Assembly: GCF_019396385.1 (NCBI RefSeq)
Contig: NZ_JAHKRN010000021.1
Span: 62,001-126,000 of the forward strand
DNA length: 64,000 nucleotides
Origin: Nonomuraea harbinensis
GTDB lineage: Bacteria > Actinomycetota > Actinomycetes > Streptosporangiales > Streptosporangiaceae
Direction of reading: 5' to 3'
Below, in pieces: positions 6,814 through 15,729 of this stretch. A model generated the notes under the pieces. That model did no database searches. It worked only from the letters and a program-made list of their open reading frames with translations, and had not been told where the DNA came from. Position numbers and translations under genes: made by a program. Numbering within the stretch: the stretch's first letter is position 1; each line of letters begins with the position of its first letter.

Positions 6814-9780
6814 ATGCAGCCGAGTGTGTCGCTGAGCGGACCCTGGTACCGGATCCAGTCGATCGCCGCTCCCTCGCGCAGCTCGTCGGCCGAGTGGGAT
6901 TTCGTCACCGTGCTGCCCGCCGCGCTGTCGGCGGCGGCGCGCGACAGGCCGTTCGTCATCGGCTGGCTCTCGCGCGGGTCGGGCGCGCCGCTGGAGCTGA
7001 TCACGAACGCGGGCCCGCTGTCGCCGCCCCGGCAGCCGCGCCGCTCGCCGGAGTCGACCGACCGCCCGGCCGGGCCGCAGCCGCTGCTCTTCCCCGGCGG
7101 CGCGCGCGGCGTCGAGCTCGACGACGGCTACCTGGCCGACCTGGCGGACCTGGTCTGGACCCCGTGCCCCGGCCGTCAGGCGCCGCCGCTCGGGGGCCGC
7201 AGGGAGCCGGACGCCGACGAGCTGAAGAGGCCGACGCTGTTCGAGGCGACGCTGGTCACGCTGATGTCGCGGCCCTTCGCGTGGCTGGTCGTGGCCGAGC
7301 CGACCGACCTGCTCGACGCCGAGGTGGCTCACCTGCGCACCCAGCTCAACGTGCTCAGGCAGTACGGCGACGCCTCCGAGCGGTCCAGGTTCGACGCCGA
7401 GCGGGCCGAGCGGCGCATGCAGGAGCTCGACGCCTTCCGCGAGGCCGGGCTCTGGAACGTCCGGGTGCTGGCCGGCGCGGCCAACCCCGACGAACTGCGG
7501 CAGATCGCGCCCGTCCTGGTCGGGTCGGTGGAGATGAGCCATCACCCGTACCGGCTGCGCAGCGCGCACGGCGCGGTGCACGCGCTGCCGGAGGCGCTGG
7601 CGCTGACCATGCAGGACCCCGCCGACGGCGCGGCGGCCCCGTTCGCCGCCACGGCGGGGGCGCTGGCGGCGCTGGCCGGGCTGCCCAGGCGCGAGGTGCC
7701 GGGCGTGCGGGTGCTCGACTCCGGGTTCTTCGACGTGACGTCCGAGGCCGGGGAGGGCGAGCTGGAGCTGGGCGAGATCCTCGACGGCCAGGACCGGCCG
7801 GTCGGCTCGTTCCGGGTGCCGCTGGCCACGCTCAACCGGCACGCGTTCGTCACCGGCGCCACCGGCTCGGGCAAGTCGCAGACCGTCAGGCACCTGCTGG
7901 AGCAGCTCAGCAACGCGGGCATCCCGTGGCTGGCCATCGAGGCGGCCAAGTCCGAGTACGCGGCCATCGCCGGGCGGGTCGAACCGGCGCAGGTCACCGT
8001 GATCAACCCGTCGGCGCCCGACGGCGTGCCGTTCAGCGTGAACCCGCTGGAGCCGGAGCCCGGCTACCCGGTGCAGGCGCACATCGACATGATCAGGGCG
8101 CTGTTCATGGCGGCGTTCGACGCCGAGGAGCCGTTCCCGCAGATCATGTCGCTGGCGTTGCAGCGCGTGTACGAGGCCACGGGCTGGGACGTCGTCACCG
8201 GCGGCGCCGTGCCCGGGTCGAAGGTGCCGCCCAGCGTGCCCACGCTGGAGCAGCTCCAGCGGCACGCGATGGACGTCATCCAGGAGATCGGCTACGGCCG
8301 CGAGGTGCAGGCCGACGTGGAGGGGTTCATCTCGCTGCGGCTGCGCTCGCTGCGCGTCGGCTCGGCCGGCCGGTTCTTCGAGGGCGGCCACCCTGCCGAC
8401 ATCGGCGGGCTGCTGCGCCGCAACGTGGTGCTGGCGATCGAGGACGTGGCCAACGACGAGGACAAGGCGTTCCTCATGGGCACGCTGATCATCCGGGTCG
8501 TCGAACATCTGCGGATGCGCGCCCGCCAGGAGAAGAGCGCCGGCCTGCGGCACGTCATCGTCATCGAGGAGGCGCACCGGCTGCTGCGCGACCGCGGCAC
8601 CGGCCGGGCCGCCACGCACGCGGTGGAGCTGCTGGCCGGCATGCTCGCCGAGATCAGGGCGTACGGCGAGGGCATCGTGGTGGCCGAGCAGATCCCCACC
8701 AAGCTGGTCTCCGACGTGGTCAAGAACACCGCGCTCAAGGTCGTGCACCGGCTGCCCGCCGAGGACGACCGGCAGCTCGTCGGCGCGGCCATGAACCTCA
8801 GCGAGGAGCAGTCCCGCCAGGTCGTCTCGCTGCCGCCCGGCGACGCGGCCGTGTTCGCCGACGGGATGGACCGGCCGCTGCGGGTGCGCGTGCCGCTCGG
8901 CGAGTCGCGCGAGAAGGCGCTGGCCGGCCCGCCGCCGCCGATCAGGGGCCGCCGCTCGGCCGCCTGCGGCGCGCCGTGCCGCACCGGCCAGGCCTGCACG
9001 CTGGTGGAGCTGCGCGAGGCCGACGTGCTCGCCGACGCGCCCGAGTGGGCGTGGCTGCGCATCTGGTGCGACACGGTCGTGCTCGCCTTCGTCAGCAACC
9101 GGCCGCTGCCCGGCGTGCCGCGGGCGCTCGCGGCCGCCTGGGCCGAGCTGCCGGCCCGGCGCGCCGAGTGCCTGCTCGCCACGCTGGTCGAGCGCTCGGT
9201 GCGGCGCCGCGCCTGGGCGCTGCGGAGCTGGTTCGACCCGGCGCTGCTCACCGAGAAGGCGGCCGCCGCCGCCACCCGCCTGCTGGGCGGCCAGGGGGGC
9301 GGCGAGCGCCCCGGCGCCTCGTGGGTGCTCCCGCAGGTGCGCTGGCTGCACGAGGTCGACAGGCTCTTCCCGTACGGGCGGCCCGCGCCGGACCTGCGCA
9401 CCCCCGCCCCGCCGATGGAGTACGCGATCTTCCGGCAGAACGGCGACGGCCCGCACCCGGAGCCCCACGGGGAGTTGCTCGGCCACCGGGCCAAGGCGCT
9501 GCGCCACCACCCGCTGTCGATGGAGATGGACCACAACAGGGAGCTGGCCTGGCGGGTCATCCTGGGCGACGACGAGCACGAGGGCGTCAGGCGCGACGTC
9601 GACGCGGTGGCCATCGGCGTCGAGCCGCAGGCCAGGCTCCGGCACGTCGGCCAGATCATGGGGGCCGGGTGGCTGGAAGGGGTGCTGGCGTGGCCGCACA
9701 GGTTCGTGCTGCCGTTCGGGCACGACAGCGCGCCCGAGATCTCGTTCGCGGAGCCTCACCTGGCGGAACAGGTCCGGTGA
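6814..9780 (+). CDS. HerA/VirB4-like P-loop ATPase (DUF87-type), large
   Basis: A 988-residue protein beginning at an ATG with GGGGGGA four bases upstream. The N-terminal 340 residues are unlike known ATPases. The central motor has a Walker A, GATGSGKS, at residues 348-355 and a Walker B within HVIVIEEAHR at about 580-589. The acidic pair and following histidine are usual for HerA and VirB4-like hexameric DNA or protein translocases. A cysteine group, C718, C722 and C728, opens a C-terminal domain of about 270 residues and could bind metal. No nuclease, SIR2 or NurA partner is adjacent, unlike known HerA defence or repair pairs. The neighbour upstream is the VirD4-like membrane protein. A hexameric motor on a membrane platform is the simplest reading. 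Confidence 0.82.
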   Translation: MQPSVSLSGPWYRIQSIAAPSRSSSAEWDFVTVLPAALSAAARDRPFVIGWLSRGSGAPLELITNAGPLSPPRQPRRSPESTDRPAGPQPLLFPGGARGVELDDGYLADLADLVWTPCPGRQAPPLGGRREPDADELKRPTLFEATLVTLMSRPFAWLVVAEPTDLLDAEVAHLRTQLNVLRQYGDASERSRFDAERAERRMQELDAFREAGLWNVRVLAGAANPDELRQIAPVLVGSVEMSHHPYRLRSAHGAVHALPEALALTMQDPADGAAAPFAATAGALAALAGLPRREVPGVRVLDSGFFDVTSEAGEGELELGEILDGQDRPVGSFRVPLATLNRHAFVTGATGSGKSQTVRHLLEQLSNAGIPWLAIEAAKSEYAAIAGRVEPAQVTVINPSAPDGVPFSVNPLEPEPGYPVQAHIDMIRALFMAAFDAEEPFPQIMSLALQRVYEATGWDVVTGGAVPGSKVPPSVPTLEQLQRHAMDVIQEIGYGREVQADVEGFISLRLRSLRVGSAGRFFEGGHPADIGGLLRRNVVLAIEDVANDEDKAFLMGTLIIRVVEHLRMRARQEKSAGLRHVIVIEEAHRLLRDRGTGRAATHAVELLAGMLAEIRAYGEGIVVAEQIPTKLVSDVVKNTALKVVHRLPAEDDRQLVGAAMNLSEEQSRQVVSLPPGDAAVFADGMDRPLRVRVPLGESREKALAGPPPPIRGRRSAACGAPCRTGQACTLVELREADVLADAPEWAWLRIWCDTVVLAFVSNRPLPGVPRALAAAWAELPARRAECLLATLVERSVRRRAWALRSWFDPALLTEKAAAAATRLLGGQGGGERPGASWVLPQVRWLHEVDRLFPYGRPAPDLRTPAPPMEYAIFRQNGDGPHPEPHGELLGHRAKALRHHPLSMEMDHNRELAWRVILGDDEHEGVRRDVDAVAIGVEPQARLRHVGQIMGAGWLEGVLAWPHRFVLPFGHDSAPEISFAEPHLAEQVR

Positions 9781-9829
9781 TCGCGAGTAAGCGGTTGGGC
9801 ATGTCCGATCCGGACTAGGATTTGTCAGC

Positions 9830-11059
9830 ATGACCCAGCTTTCACTGCGGGCTCAGCTCGCGAGCGCCCTGGGCCGCAGTGCCGCCACGCTGTCCAGGAT
9901 GACCGGGCGCGGCGACGGCTCGGTGATCGGCGGGCGGGTCGGCCTGATGCTCGAGCCCGACCTGCTCCGCAAGCTTGCCCGCGACCGCAAGCTGGCCCTG
10001 GTCAGCGCGACCAACGGCAAGACGACCACGACGCGGCTGATCACGTCCGCACTGCTGGAGCTGGGGGAGGTGGCCACCAACGCGTTCGGCGCCAACATGC
10101 CCGCGGGCCACGTCTCCGCCCTCTCCACGCACAAGAACGCGCCCTACGGCGTGCTGGAGGTCGACGAGAAATACCTGCCCGAGGTGCTCGACACCACCGG
10201 CGCGGGCGTCGTCTGCCTGATGAACCTCAGCCGCGACCAGATGGACCGCGCCGCCGAGATCTGGCTCCTGGCGCAGAAGTGGCGCAACGCCCTGTCGGGC
10301 AAGCCCACCCACGTCATCGCCAACTGCGACGACCCGCTGGTCACCTGGGGCGCCTCCACGGCCACCAAGGTCACCTGGGTGGCCGGCGGGCAGCGCTGGA
10401 AGGAAGACTCCTGGAGCTGCCCCGAGTGCGGCGGCCCGCTGGAGCGCAAGGACGCCGACTGGGCCTGCCGCGAGTGCACCTTCCACCGGCCCGAGCCGCA
10501 GTGGGTGCTCGACGACGACGCGGTGATCGACCCGCGCGGCCAGCGCTGGCTGATCGACATCCAGCTTCCCGGCCTGGCCAACCGGTCCAACGCGGCGATG
10601 GCGCTGGCCGTCGCCGACGCGTTCGGGCTGTCGGTGGAGCGGGCGATGCCCCGGCTGCGCGAGGTGACCTCGGTCGCCGGCCGCTACACGACGGTCGAGC
10701 GCGACGGCCGCCAGGCGCGGCTGCTGCTGTCCAAGAACCCCGCGGGCTGGCTGGAGGCGTTCGACGTCTCCGACCCCAACCTGCCGATCATCCTGTCGGT
10801 CAACGCGCAGGGCCCCGACGGCCGCGACACCTCCTGGCTGTGGGACGTCGACTACCGCATCCTGCGCGGGCGGCCCGTGTTCGTGACCGGTGAGCGCCGC
10901 CTCGACCTGGCGCTCCGGCTCGAAGTGGCCGACGTGCCGTTCGCGCTCTGCGCGTCGTTCTCGGAGGCGCTGGCCATGCAGCCGCCCGGCCGGGTCGACG
11001 TGATCGCCAACTACACCGCCTTCCAGCAGATCCGATCGGAGTTCGGCCGTGCCGTCTGA
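9830..11059 (+). CDS. murT: Lipid II isoglutaminyl synthase, ligase subunit MurT
   Basis: A Mur-ligase-like protein of 409 residues that activates the D-glutamate carboxylate of the peptidoglycan stem. With GatD it converts this to D-isoglutamine using glutamine-derived ammonia. The ATP loop TNGKTTTT lies at about residues 61-68. A zinc ribbon typical of MurT is formed by C197, C200, C213 and C216. The C-terminal DUF1727 region follows. The gene overlaps gatD by 11 bases, as expected for a two-subunit enzyme. The product acts at the cytoplasmic face of the membrane on lipid II. Length and motifs match the family, so this call is firm. Confidence 0.95.
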   Translation: MTQLSLRAQLASALGRSAATLSRMTGRGDGSVIGGRVGLMLEPDLLRKLARDRKLALVSATNGKTTTTRLITSALLELGEVATNAFGANMPAGHVSALSTHKNAPYGVLEVDEKYLPEVLDTTGAGVVCLMNLSRDQMDRAAEIWLLAQKWRNALSGKPTHVIANCDDPLVTWGASTATKVTWVAGGQRWKEDSWSCPECGGPLERKDADWACRECTFHRPEPQWVLDDDAVIDPRGQRWLIDIQLPGLANRSNAAMALAVADAFGLSVERAMPRLREVTSVAGRYTTVERDGRQARLLLSKNPAGWLEAFDVSDPNLPIILSVNAQGPDGRDTSWLWDVDYRILRGRPVFVTGERRLDLALRLEVADVPFALCASFSEALAMQPPGRVDVIANYTAFQQIRSEFGRAV

Positions 11060-11762
11060 CAGCGCCCTGCGCATCGTCTGGATCTACCCCGACCTGCTGA
11101 GCACCTACGGCGACCAGGGCAACGTGCTCGTCCTGGAGCATCGCGCCCAGCGCCGCGGGATCGAGACGGAGACGGTCCACGTCCGCTCCTCCGACCCGGT
11201 GCCGGAGACCGGCGACGTCTACCTCATCGGCGGCGGCGAGGACCGGCCGCAGATCCTCGCGGCCGAGCGGCTGCGCCGCGACGGCGGCCTGCAGCGCGCG
11301 GTCACCCGCGGCGCCTCCCTGCTCGCCGTCTGCGCCGGCTACCAGATCATGGGCAGCACGTTCGGCGGCGAGGAGGGCCAGCCGGTCGACGGCATCGGCC
11401 TGCTCGACCTCGCCAGCGCCCGGGGTCCCGCGAGGGCCGTGGGCGAGCTGGTGGCCGAGGTCGACGCCGCGCTCGGGCTGCCGACGCTGACCGGGTTCGA
11501 GAACCACATGGGCGTCACCCGTCTCGGCCCCGGCGTCAAGCCGCTGTCGAGGACCGTGAAGGGCGTCGGCAACGGCGACGGCTTCGAGGGCTGCTACGCC
11601 GGCCACGTGGTCGGCACCTACCTGCACGGCCCCGCCCTGGCCCGCAACCCGGCGCTGGCCGACCTGCTGCTGTCGTGGCGGGTGGGCGAGCTGGCCCCGC
11701 TCGACGACACCCGCTACGAGCAGCTCCGCCAGGAACGGCTCAGCGCCGTGCTGGCCCAGTAG
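11049..11762 (+). CDS. gatD: Lipid II isoglutaminyl synthase, glutamine amidotransferase subunit GatD
   Basis: A 237-residue class I glutamine amidotransferase of the CobB/CobQ-like type that supplies ammonia to MurT. The nucleophile is C95 in AVCAGYQIMG and the catalytic histidine is H193 in GTYLHGP. The GTG start lies inside the 3' end of murT, so translation of the two is coupled. GatD and MurT form a heterodimer in the characterised Gram-positive enzymes, and gene order here is the usual one. No regulatory site of its own is visible. A short gap separates its stop from the convergent DsrE gene. Confidence 0.95.
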   Translation: MPSDSALRIVWIYPDLLSTYGDQGNVLVLEHRAQRRGIETETVHVRSSDPVPETGDVYLIGGGEDRPQILAAERLRRDGGLQRAVTRGASLLAVCAGYQIMGSTFGGEEGQPVDGIGLLDLASARGPARAVGELVAEVDAALGLPTLTGFENHMGVTRLGPGVKPLSRTVKGVGNGDGFEGCYAGHVVGTYLHGPALARNPALADLLLSWRVGELAPLDDTRYEQLRQERLSAVLAQ

Positions 11763-11763
11763 G

Positions 11764-12126
11764 TCAGTAGACGAGCGCCTGGACGCCCTCGTCCGTCACC
11801 TCCTCGACGAACGTGGGCGCTCCGGCGATGCGCACGCCCTCGATCACGTCCTCGACCGTGATCTCGCGCCGCGCCGCACACTGCGTGCAGAGCGTCACCC
11901 GCCCGCCGGCCAGCACCGCGCCGAGCAACTCGGCGAGCGGGACCGCGTGGGGCAGCTCGAACTTCTCGGCCCGGCCGGGGAGCGCGAACCACGCGGACTC
12001 GCCGGTCAGCCAGACGGAGACGGGAACCCCGCTCGCGAGCGCCGCGGCCGCGACCGTGAACGCCTGGTTGCAGCGCTCGGGGTCGTCGGCGCCCGCCGTC
12101 ACCTTGATCACCAGTGATCGTGCCAT
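11764..12126 (-). CDS. DsrE/DsrF-like family protein
   Basis: A small soluble protein of 120 residues with the DsrE fold pattern: a first strand SLVIKVTAG, an N-x-A helix, and the later cysteine pair in TLCTQCAARREI. DsrE-like proteins are often involved in sulfur relay, but many actinobacterial members are uncharacterised. The two cysteines sit where the reactive cysteine of DsrE usually lies. The start is taken at ATG 12126, preceded by AGGG. An in-frame GTG at 12135 would add three residues. It converges with gatD, its stop directly after the gatD stop. No clear partner genes are nearby, so a specific sulfur pathway cannot be named. Confidence 0.8.
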   Translation of the reverse strand: MARSLVIKVTAGADDPERCNQAFTVAAAALASGVPVSVWLTGESAWFALPGRAEKFELPHAVPLAELLGAVLAGGRVTLCTQCAARREITVEDVIEGVRIAGAPTFVEEVTDEGVQALVY

Positions 12127-12179
12127 GCCCGCCACCCTAGAACGTCACCCGCCCGCCCCGCGCCACTAGGGTTCTGCAT

Positions 12180-12668
12180 ATGGAGGAACCACAGGTGCAT
12201 CCTGACCTGGAACCGATCGCTTTCCTGCTCGGACGGTGGGAAGGCGCCGGCGTCGGGGGCTACCCGACGATCGAGAGCTTCAACTTCGGTCAGGAGATCG
12301 AGTTCGGCCACAACGGCAAGCCCTTCCTGACGTACGTGAGCCGCACCTGGCTGCTCGACCAGGACGGCAACCGGGTCAGGCCGCTGGCCACGGAGTCGGG
12401 CTACTGGCGGGCGCTGCCGGAACGGCAGCTGGAGGTGGTGCTGTCGCACCCGACCGGCATCGTGGAGATCTACGTCGGCGAGGTCGTCTTCCACAAGATC
12501 GACCTGCGGACGGATGTGGTGGCGCGCACGGTCACGGCCAAGGAGTACACCGCGGGCCGCCGCCTCTACGGGCTGGTCAACGGCAACCTGATGTGGGCCT
12601 ACGACATGGCCGCGGTGGGGCATCCGCTCACGTCGCACATGTCGGCGGAGCTGAAGAAGGTCGGCTGA
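12180..12668 (+). CDS. Nitrobindin-family heme protein (FABP-like, DUF1794)
   Basis: A 162-residue beta-barrel protein of the nitrobindin family. The signature GRWEGAGVGGYPTI at residues 18-31 is the family hallmark, and H153 near the C-terminus is in place to be the proximal heme ligand (compare H155 in M. tuberculosis Rv2717c). Characterised members bind ferric heme and isomerise peroxynitrite to nitrate. It stands upstream of a Fur-family gene, which could reflect shared iron or redox control, though 286 bp separate them. It is divergent from the DsrE gene across about 50 bp, so the promoters overlap. Confidence 0.9.
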   Translation: MEEPQVHPDLEPIAFLLGRWEGAGVGGYPTIESFNFGQEIEFGHNGKPFLTYVSRTWLLDQDGNRVRPLATESGYWRALPERQLEVVLSHPTGIVEIYVGEVVFHKIDLRTDVVARTVTAKEYTAGRRLYGLVNGNLMWAYDMAAVGHPLTSHMSAELKKVG

Positions 12669-12954
12669 GAAACGAAGAAGGGCCCCGGGCGACGTTCCGC
12701 TCTCGGGGAGAGCGGGCCGGATGGACCAAAGGCGATGACAGGTGTCACGCCCTCCGGCTGCCAGGGGCCCCGGTGGTTGCCTCGTACTCGCGAACGACTG
12801 CGAGACAACAGCCCGCGTCGTCAGCGGACAACCACCTCGCTGGTCCTCTTATGGCTAACCATTATGTGGACCACCTCCTTTCCGCGTATTCACGAAGCTA
12901 TGCGGTCTCCGGCTGACAGGGCAAGCGATTAACGTCCGGCCGTAGACTCGGGGC
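12669..12954. other. Intergenic region upstream of fur; short inverted repeat
   Basis: No coding sequence is supported here. The downstream half (about 12845-12935) is clearly more AT-rich than its surroundings and is the likely promoter region of the Fur-family gene. It contains a short inverted repeat, ATGG-CTAA-CCAT, at 12851-12862, about 100 bp before the fur start. This could be an operator for self-regulation, but the match to a classical Fur box is poor. No convincing terminator hairpin was seen after the nitrobindin gene. Confidence 0.4.
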
Positions 12955-13368
12955 ATGACGGAGACGCAGTGGCATGAGGAGCTTCGCGCCAAGGGTTACC
13001 GGGTCACTCCGCAGCGCCAGCTCGTCCTGGAGGCGGTCAAGGAGCTGGAGCACGCCACGCCCGAGGAGATCTGCGGCAAGGTACGCGAGACCGCCCGCGG
13101 GGTCAACATCTCCACCGTCTACCGCACTCTGGAGCTGCTCGAAGAGCTCGGCATGGTGACCCACACCCACCTGGGTCACGGCGCCCCGACCTACCACCTG
13201 GCGGCCGAGGCCGACCACGTCCACCTGGTGTGCCGGGGCTGCGGCCAGGTCATCGAGGTCCGGCCCGAGCTGGCCGAAGGGCTGGTGCGCGGGCTCGACG
13301 ACGAGCTGGGGTTCGCGGCCGACGTCCACCACCTGACCGTCTTCGGGCGCTGCCGCGAGTGCCGATAG
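12955..13368 (+). CDS. Fur-family metal- or peroxide-responsive repressor
   Basis: A 137-residue Fur-family protein with an N-terminal winged helix (GYRVTPQRQLVLEAV then STVYRTLELLEELG) and a C-terminal dimerisation and metal-binding half. Structural zinc cysteines are C93/C96 and C133/C136, and a DHVH group at about 87-90 provides regulatory ligands. The sequence cannot by eye be assigned to Fur, Zur, PerR or Nur with certainty. A Nur-box-like site is present upstream of the nickel/cobalt transporter at 58149, so Nur is one candidate, but nothing links the two directly. The next gene, ygfZ, starts 10 bp downstream and is probably co-transcribed. Confidence 0.92.
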   Translation: MTETQWHEELRAKGYRVTPQRQLVLEAVKELEHATPEEICGKVRETARGVNISTVYRTLELLEELGMVTHTHLGHGAPTYHLAAEADHVHLVCRGCGQVIEVRPELAEGLVRGLDDELGFAADVHHLTVFGRCRECR

Positions 13369-13378
13369 CCTGGGAGGT

Positions 13379-14317
13379 ATGCGTAGCCCACTGCTGGATC
13401 TGCCGGGAGCCGTCGCAGCCGACGCCCCCGACGCCGACGTCGCGGCACACTACGGCGACCTGTTCGCCGAGCAGCGCGCGCTGGTCAAAGGCGAGGCGGT
13501 CGTCGACCGGAGCAACCGCGAGGTGGTGCGCGTCTCCGGGGCCGACCGGCTGACCTGGCTCAACGACCTCACCTCGCAGAAACTCGACACCCTCCGGCCG
13601 GGCGAGTGGACGCAGACGCTCGTGCTCGACCCCCAAGGCCGCGTCGAACACCACCTGACCCTGGTCGACGACGGTGAGTCCGTGCTGGCCCACGTCGAGC
13701 CCGGCACCGCCGACGCCCTGATCGGCTACCTCGACCGGATGCGGTTCATGCTCAGGGTCGAGGTGACGCGGGCCGACGACCTCGCGGTGTTGTCCACCGC
13801 CGCCGGCGACTCCTACGTGCCGCGCGCCGAGCTGGGCGACCACCTGGGCAAGCCGCTCGCGGGCCTGTGGGCGTACGAGGCGCTGCGGATCGAGGCGCAC
13901 CGGCCGCGGCTGGGGTTCGACACCGACCACAAGACGATCCCCCACGAAGTGGGCTGGATCGGCCCGGCGGTCCACCTCACCAAGGGCTGCTACCGCGGCC
14001 AGGAGACGGTCGCCCGCGTCCACAACCTGGGCCACCCGCCGCGGCGGCTGGTCTTCCTGCACCTCGACGGCAGCGTCGACACGCTGCCCGCGCACGGCGC
14101 GCCGGTGATCTTCGAGAGCCAGGAGGTCGGCACCGTCGGCTCGGCGGCCCGCCACCACGAGCTCGGGCCCATCGCGCTGGCGGTGATCAAGCGGACGGTC
14201 CCGGTCGACGCCCAGCTTCTGGCGGGCGGCGTGGCGGCCGCCCAGGAGGTCGTGGTGCCGCCCGACGCGGGCCGCAACGTGAGCATCGACCCGGGGCTGC
14301 GGCGGCGCATCAGATAG
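13379..14317 (+). CDS. ygfZ: YgfZ/GcvT-like folate-dependent iron-sulfur protein
   Basis: A 312-residue protein of the YgfZ family, related to the GcvT aminomethyltransferase. It is needed for repair or assembly of certain iron-sulfur enzymes and uses tetrahydrofolate. The invariant motif KGCYRGQE, with the conserved C204, lies at about residues 202-209. The start is an ATG 10 bp after the fur gene, indicating an operon. It converges with the D-aminoacyl-tRNA deacylase gene, the two stops being only three bases apart. No truncation is seen and the length agrees with actinobacterial homologs. Confidence 0.92.
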   Translation: MRSPLLDLPGAVAADAPDADVAAHYGDLFAEQRALVKGEAVVDRSNREVVRVSGADRLTWLNDLTSQKLDTLRPGEWTQTLVLDPQGRVEHHLTLVDDGESVLAHVEPGTADALIGYLDRMRFMLRVEVTRADDLAVLSTAAGDSYVPRAELGDHLGKPLAGLWAYEALRIEAHRPRLGFDTDHKTIPHEVGWIGPAVHLTKGCYRGQETVARVHNLGHPPRRLVFLHLDGSVDTLPAHGAPVIFESQEVGTVGSAARHHELGPIALAVIKRTVPVDAQLLAGGVAAAQEVVVPPDAGRNVSIDPGLRRRIR

Positions 14318-14320
14318 CGG

Positions 14321-14746
14321 TTAGACGTCCACGATCAGCGTGATCGGGCCGTCGTTGACGAGCGACACCTTCATGTCGGCGCCGAAGCTGCCCGTCTCCA
14401 CGTGCGCGCCCAGCCCGCGCAGCTCCTCGACCACCGCATCGACCAGCGGCTCGGCGACGGGTCCCGGCGCGGCGGCCTGCCAGGTGGGGCGCCTGCCCTT
14501 GCGGGCGTCGCCGTACAGGGTGAACTGGCTGATCACCAGGAGCGGCGCGGCCACGTCGGAGCACGACTTCTCGCCGTGCAGGACGCGCAGGCCCCACAGC
14601 TTGGCGGCCAGCTTGGCCGCCTGGGCCCGCGTGTCGGTGTGGGTCACACCCACCAGGACGAGGAGGCCGGGCTCGTCGATCGCGCCGACCGTCTGCCCGT
14701 CGACGGCCACCGAGGCGGAGCTCACCCGCTGAACGACTGCTCGCAT
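14321..14746 (-). CDS. dtd: D-aminoacyl-tRNA deacylase
   Basis: A 141-residue enzyme that hydrolyses D-amino acids from mischarged tRNA. The start ATG at 14746 begins MRAVVQRVSSASV, the classic DTD N-terminus. The active-site phrase SQFTLYGD and the C-terminal loop NDGPIT are both present; this loop acts in cis or trans to exclude L-amino acids. A longer open frame exists upstream but covers the start of the divergent asparaginase gene and is rejected. The protein is cytoplasmic and dimeric in known cases. Confidence 0.95.
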   Translation of the reverse strand: MRAVVQRVSSASVAVDGQTVGAIDEPGLLVLVGVTHTDTRAQAAKLAAKLWGLRVLHGEKSCSDVAAPLLVISQFTLYGDARKGRRPTWQAAAPGPVAEPLVDAVVEELRGLGAHVETGSFGADMKVSLVNDGPITLIVDV

Positions 14747-14806
14747 GGGATCCCATTCTGGCCCAGCCGTGAGACCTCCGTAGACTCGTGACGAAAGGGG
14801 TGCGTG

Positions 14807-15727
14807 ATGTCGCTGGTCGTGGAGGTCGTCCGGTCCGGGTTCGTGGAGTCCAGGCACGAGGTGCGCATGCTGGCCCTCGACACCGTGGGCAGCCCCGCCG
14901 AGGCGCACGGGGCGGTGCACGTGCCGGCCTCGCCCCGCTCGACCATGAAGCCGCTGCAGGCGCTGGCCATGCTCCACAACGGCCTCAACCTGAGCGGCGA
15001 GCTGCTGGCGCTGGCCTGCGCCTCCCACGCGGGCGAGCCCTTCCACGTCGAAGGCGTCACGAAGATCCTGGCCGGGGCGGGGCTCGACGAGTCGGCGTTG
15101 CTCTGTCCCGAGGACTACCCGGAGGACCGGGCGGTGACCGAGCGCGGCCGCCTCTACATGAACTGCTCGGGCAAGCACGCCGCCATGCTCGCCGCGTGCG
15201 TCGCCAACGGCTGGCCCACCGCCTCCTACCTGGCGGTCACCCACCCGCTGCAGCGGGCGATCCGGACCACCGTGGAGGAGCTGACCGGCGAGCGGATCAC
15301 CGCCTCGGGCGTCGACGGGTGCGGGGCGCCGCTGTTCTTCGTCTCGATGCTGGGCGTGGCCAAGGCGTTCCGGTCGCTCGCGCTGGCCGCCGACGACAGC
15401 AGGGAGCGGGCCGTGTTCGACGCGATGCGCGCCCATCCCGAGTGGACGTCAGGCACCCATCGGCCGGAGGCCGCGCTCATGCGGGCGCTGCCCGGCCTGC
15501 TGGTGAAGGCGGGCGCGGAGGGCTTCCAGGCGTTCGTGTTCGAGGACGGCAGGACCGGCGTCATCAAGATCGAGGACGGCTCGGGCCGGGCCCGCACCCC
15601 GCTCACCGTGGCGGCGCTGCGCTCGCTCGGCCTGACCTCGCCGGCGCTCGACGGGCTCGCCGTCCACCGCGTGATGGGCGGCGGCGAGCCGGTGGGCGAG
15701 CTGCGCGTGCGCACCACCCACCGCTGA
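14807..15727 (+). CDS. AnsA-type asparaginase (asparaginase II family of Rhizobium etli type)
   Basis: A 306-residue protein of the Asparaginase_II Pfam family, unrelated to E. coli AnsB. It is expected to hydrolyse L-asparagine to aspartate and ammonia. Family landmarks are RSTMKPLQAL near the N-terminus, MNCSGKHAAML with the catalytic Ser-Gly-Lys, and VDGCGAP with a conserved cysteine. ATG 14807 has AAAGGGG at a suitable distance; an in-frame GTG directly before it is less likely. It is divergent from dtd across about 60 bp and converges with the DUF2207 gene. No signal peptide is seen, so it is cytoplasmic. Confidence 0.9.
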   Translation: MSLVVEVVRSGFVESRHEVRMLALDTVGSPAEAHGAVHVPASPRSTMKPLQALAMLHNGLNLSGELLALACASHAGEPFHVEGVTKILAGAGLDESALLCPEDYPEDRAVTERGRLYMNCSGKHAAMLAACVANGWPTASYLAVTHPLQRAIRTTVEELTGERITASGVDGCGAPLFFVSMLGVAKAFRSLALAADDSRERAVFDAMRAHPEWTSGTHRPEAALMRALPGLLVKAGAEGFQAFVFEDGRTGVIKIEDGSGRARTPLTVAALRSLGLTSPALDGLAVHRVMGGGEPVGELRVRTTHR

Positions 15728-15729
15728 CC

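Noticed and set aside
6748..9831. A 1027-codon open frame on the minus strand opposite the HerA-like gene
   Set aside because: Its composition is Arg/Gln/Val-rich nonsense typical of the shadow of a GC-rich gene, and the plus-strand gene has clear Walker motifs and a ribosome site.
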